This document shows positions 62,010 through 64,000 of a stretch of 64,000 nt of DNA, piece by piece. The notes beneath the pieces are model-generated. The model was given only the letters and a program-made list of their open reading frames with translations. It was not told the origin of the DNA and did not search any database. The position numbers and the translations under genes were made by a program. Positions within the stretch are counted from its first letter, which is position 1. The number at the start of each line of letters is the position of its first letter. Source of the DNA: Euborellia annulipes. Lineage: Eukaryota > Arthropoda > Insecta > Dermaptera > Anisolabididae. The stretch is taken from positions 124,001 through 188,000 of the forward strand of contig JAKCPI010009403.1 of the NCBI GenBank assembly GCA_023213315.1, read 5' to 3'.

Positions 62010-62668
62010 TTTTTACTTTCTCTTACCTATATATGTTAATATAGGCTATAGGAAGAAAGTATTGGATTCCTGTCAAATATTCGATGTCGAGATTTTGATG
62101 GATATACACGTTTTGAGTCCAAAAAAGTGGTTTTTGCGACATGGTGTGTCTGTCTGGGTATCTGTGAACAAGATACGTATCTCAAGAACGAAAAGAGCTA
62201 GGAGACTGAAATTTTATATTTTAGTTAGTTTATATTTAAGTTAGATGCCGCCCTGACATGTGGCATGAAGCTTTTAAACAAAATCGACAGAAGAGTGCTA
62301 AGTTAGTATAATTTTATATTTTACTGAAGTTCTTTTTCAGTTTTTTTTGATTTTTTCAAAACTCGCTCCAAAGATTTTGATTAAAAAGAAGCAAGCCGGT
62401 ATTTTTAGAATTTTTTTCATTCTTTGTTTGGAAGATATTAATAAATTAAAAAAATCGATTTTTTTGAACTTTTTTAATTAATCGGCTCTCCTGAATATTT
62501 AGTCCAGTGAAGATTTGGTACCTTTTCATGTGGACGGTCACATATCTTGAATTCTAATATATCGGCGGAAACTAAATATATTCCTACACAAAAAAATCTG
62601 GTGTGACTGGTCGCACAGCACACAAGTTTCTCTTACCTTTGTGGTCTGTGCTTGTCAAACCAGATTTT
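62010..62668 (-). mobile_element. Hairpin/(CAGA)n family element, rearranged copy
   Basis: Starts with TACTTTCTCTTACC, then GTCGAGATTTTGATGG, TGTGTCTGTCTGGG and AACGAAAAGAGCTAGGAG in reverse orientation. It ends with TCTGGTGTGACTGGTCGCACAGCACACAAG and a shortened hairpin. Core divergence is higher than in the copies at 15460, 16253 and 46643. Confidence 0.6.
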
Positions 62669-64000
62669 TTTTCCTTTTAGGATTATTTACTCAATGATCA
62701 ATTAATATAATAGAAAAATTTAACAATTATATTTTTTTTGTAGATTCAGCATTAGCCTAATGCATACGTATCGATAAACAAATTTTATTGAATTTTTTTT
62801 AAACATTACTGAGAATTTTTTATCTTGAAGTTTTCTTCTTCTTAATTATGCAAAAAAGTAAATAGTATTCAGTGTTTTCAGAGGATTGCACAGACTAAAC
62901 TTTAACTTGTTCTATTGTTTTTGTCCAATTTAATTTTTATTCAAATTTAATTTTTATTTTTCGGTTTCTCAACTGACTTAAGATTCCTTAATTTAAAATA
63001 ACGAGTAATTTCATTCATTATAATGTATTTATTTAATGAATTTATGATAAAATATCAATAGGCCTATCTTATTTTTATTACTGGTAGAATTTGTTTAAAT
63101 ATTAAAATGAATCTATAAAGCTAAAAATATTCTTAATATTTATCTTGAATAATTTCTTATTTGCAAGAATAATTATGTAGAGCCTTTTAAAAATAATAGT
63201 TTTTTTTAATTGCCCATTCGGCTGATGCGGCCATTTAGGGTTTTATTATTTACATATATTTTATATAATATGCATAGGCGCCGGAACTGGGGGGGGGGGG
63301 GGCAAGGGTACATTGGGATAATTCCACAATCATAATACTACTTTACTATTATAATTTATAGTGGGGAAAAAAATGAAAGATTTTTTTAAAATTTTTTATC
63401 AATTTTATTTTTGATTTATATTATTTTTTAACAAATACAAATAATAATACTAAATAGAATTACACAATATTTCCTAATATACAAACTATTTACAATACGA
63501 TACAAAATACACAACAGTGAGTATAAATATGTCCAACCGGATAGACACCAATGAATTGCACAAGGCCTATAGCTTATCTATCCTACACCTCGCGACTCGT
63601 CATCGCTCTGAAAGGGACGAACGCATCGCTTTCTGTTGATTTTTACCAATCCTGAGAGGTAGAGAGTAATGCTTTTTTTATTTTATTTTATTTCAAAAGG
63701 ATCATTTAATCACAAGTTTCGTTATACGTCGTTTTAAAAATATAATTCGTTGAAAATAATTTAAAAAAAAATAATAATAATAAATAAATTACAAACAATA
63801 AGGTGTTTCATCCCTTGCAGGAGATTGAGGAGTAACCTACTTAAGAGATTCTTTATTTTATTAGTGTAATATTGTACAGAATAATAATTCTAAAAGACGT
63901 ATCACCATAAAGAAATAAAAACTGAAAATATTTGCAAACATATTACAATACATTGGATGATTTGAAATAGTTTTTAAAATATTATTTATTTTTTTTTTTA
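62669..64000. other. AT-rich intergenic DNA with a poly-G element end and SINE tail remnant
   Basis: A SINE-tail-like TTGCCCATTCGGCTGATGCGGCCATTTAGGG lies at 63210-63240. The ATAGGCGCCGGAACTGG/poly-G element starts at 63273. I find no coding exon or RNA gene. Confidence 0.4.

Overview
This is a 64 kb stretch of an AT-rich animal nuclear genome, most likely an arthropod and plausibly an insect. The grounds are spliceosomal introns, a eukaryotic tRNA-Gly, an axonemal dynein, a secreted type-B carboxylesterase, and dense small DNA transposons and SINEs. I cannot name the species from sequence alone.

Genes, left to right. (1) The last three coding exons of an RNF5/RNF185-type ER-anchored ubiquitin ligase (+, 635-2908). 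(2) A 204-codon open reading frame on the minus strand (6724-7338) that resembles the N-terminal part of the axonemal dynein intermediate chain DNAI4/WDR78 and stops where the WD40 part should begin. (3) A tRNA-Gly(GCC) (+, 9083-9153). (4) A ten-exon secreted carboxylesterase (+, 11217-20061) with a complete Ser-Glu-His triad. (5) A 67-exon single-headed axonemal dynein heavy chain of the DNAH3/7/12 group (-, 20215-61043), which I rebuilt exon by exon to about 3,976 residues. It has one apparent frameshift, an A7 run in AAA1, and two GC-AG introns. It ends tail to tail with the esterase, 153 bp apart. (6) Nested on the opposite strand inside a 3.8 kb dynein intron, an 86-residue single-pass membrane protein with two C-terminal PPxY motifs (+, 27310-27570).

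The rest is mostly mobile DNA, and this is the most interesting part. Four layers can be separated by their target-site duplications (TSDs). (a) Non-autonomous hAT elements with 8 bp TSDs. (b) tRNA-derived SINEs and a second, unrelated 240 bp SINE-like repeat, with 12-17 bp TSDs. (c) A ~670 bp family with a terminal hairpin and an internal (CAGA)n tract, proposed here as Helentron-associated (HINE/DINE-1-like). (d) A set of inverted-repeat elements whose arms carry hammerhead-ribozyme cores (CUGANGA, stem II, GAAA, then a self-complementary 4-mer such as ACGU, AUAU or AUGU, and H17). Several have 10-18 bp TSDs and a one-sided ~35-40 bp tail, which fits Penelope-like or retrozyme-like retroposons. 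At least eight diverged sub-families of layer (d) lie in this one window.

Most insertions sit in introns of the esterase and the dynein and leave the coding exons intact. Two of the protein-coding loci, the dynein heavy chain and the DNAI4-like fragment, point to cilia or sperm flagella.
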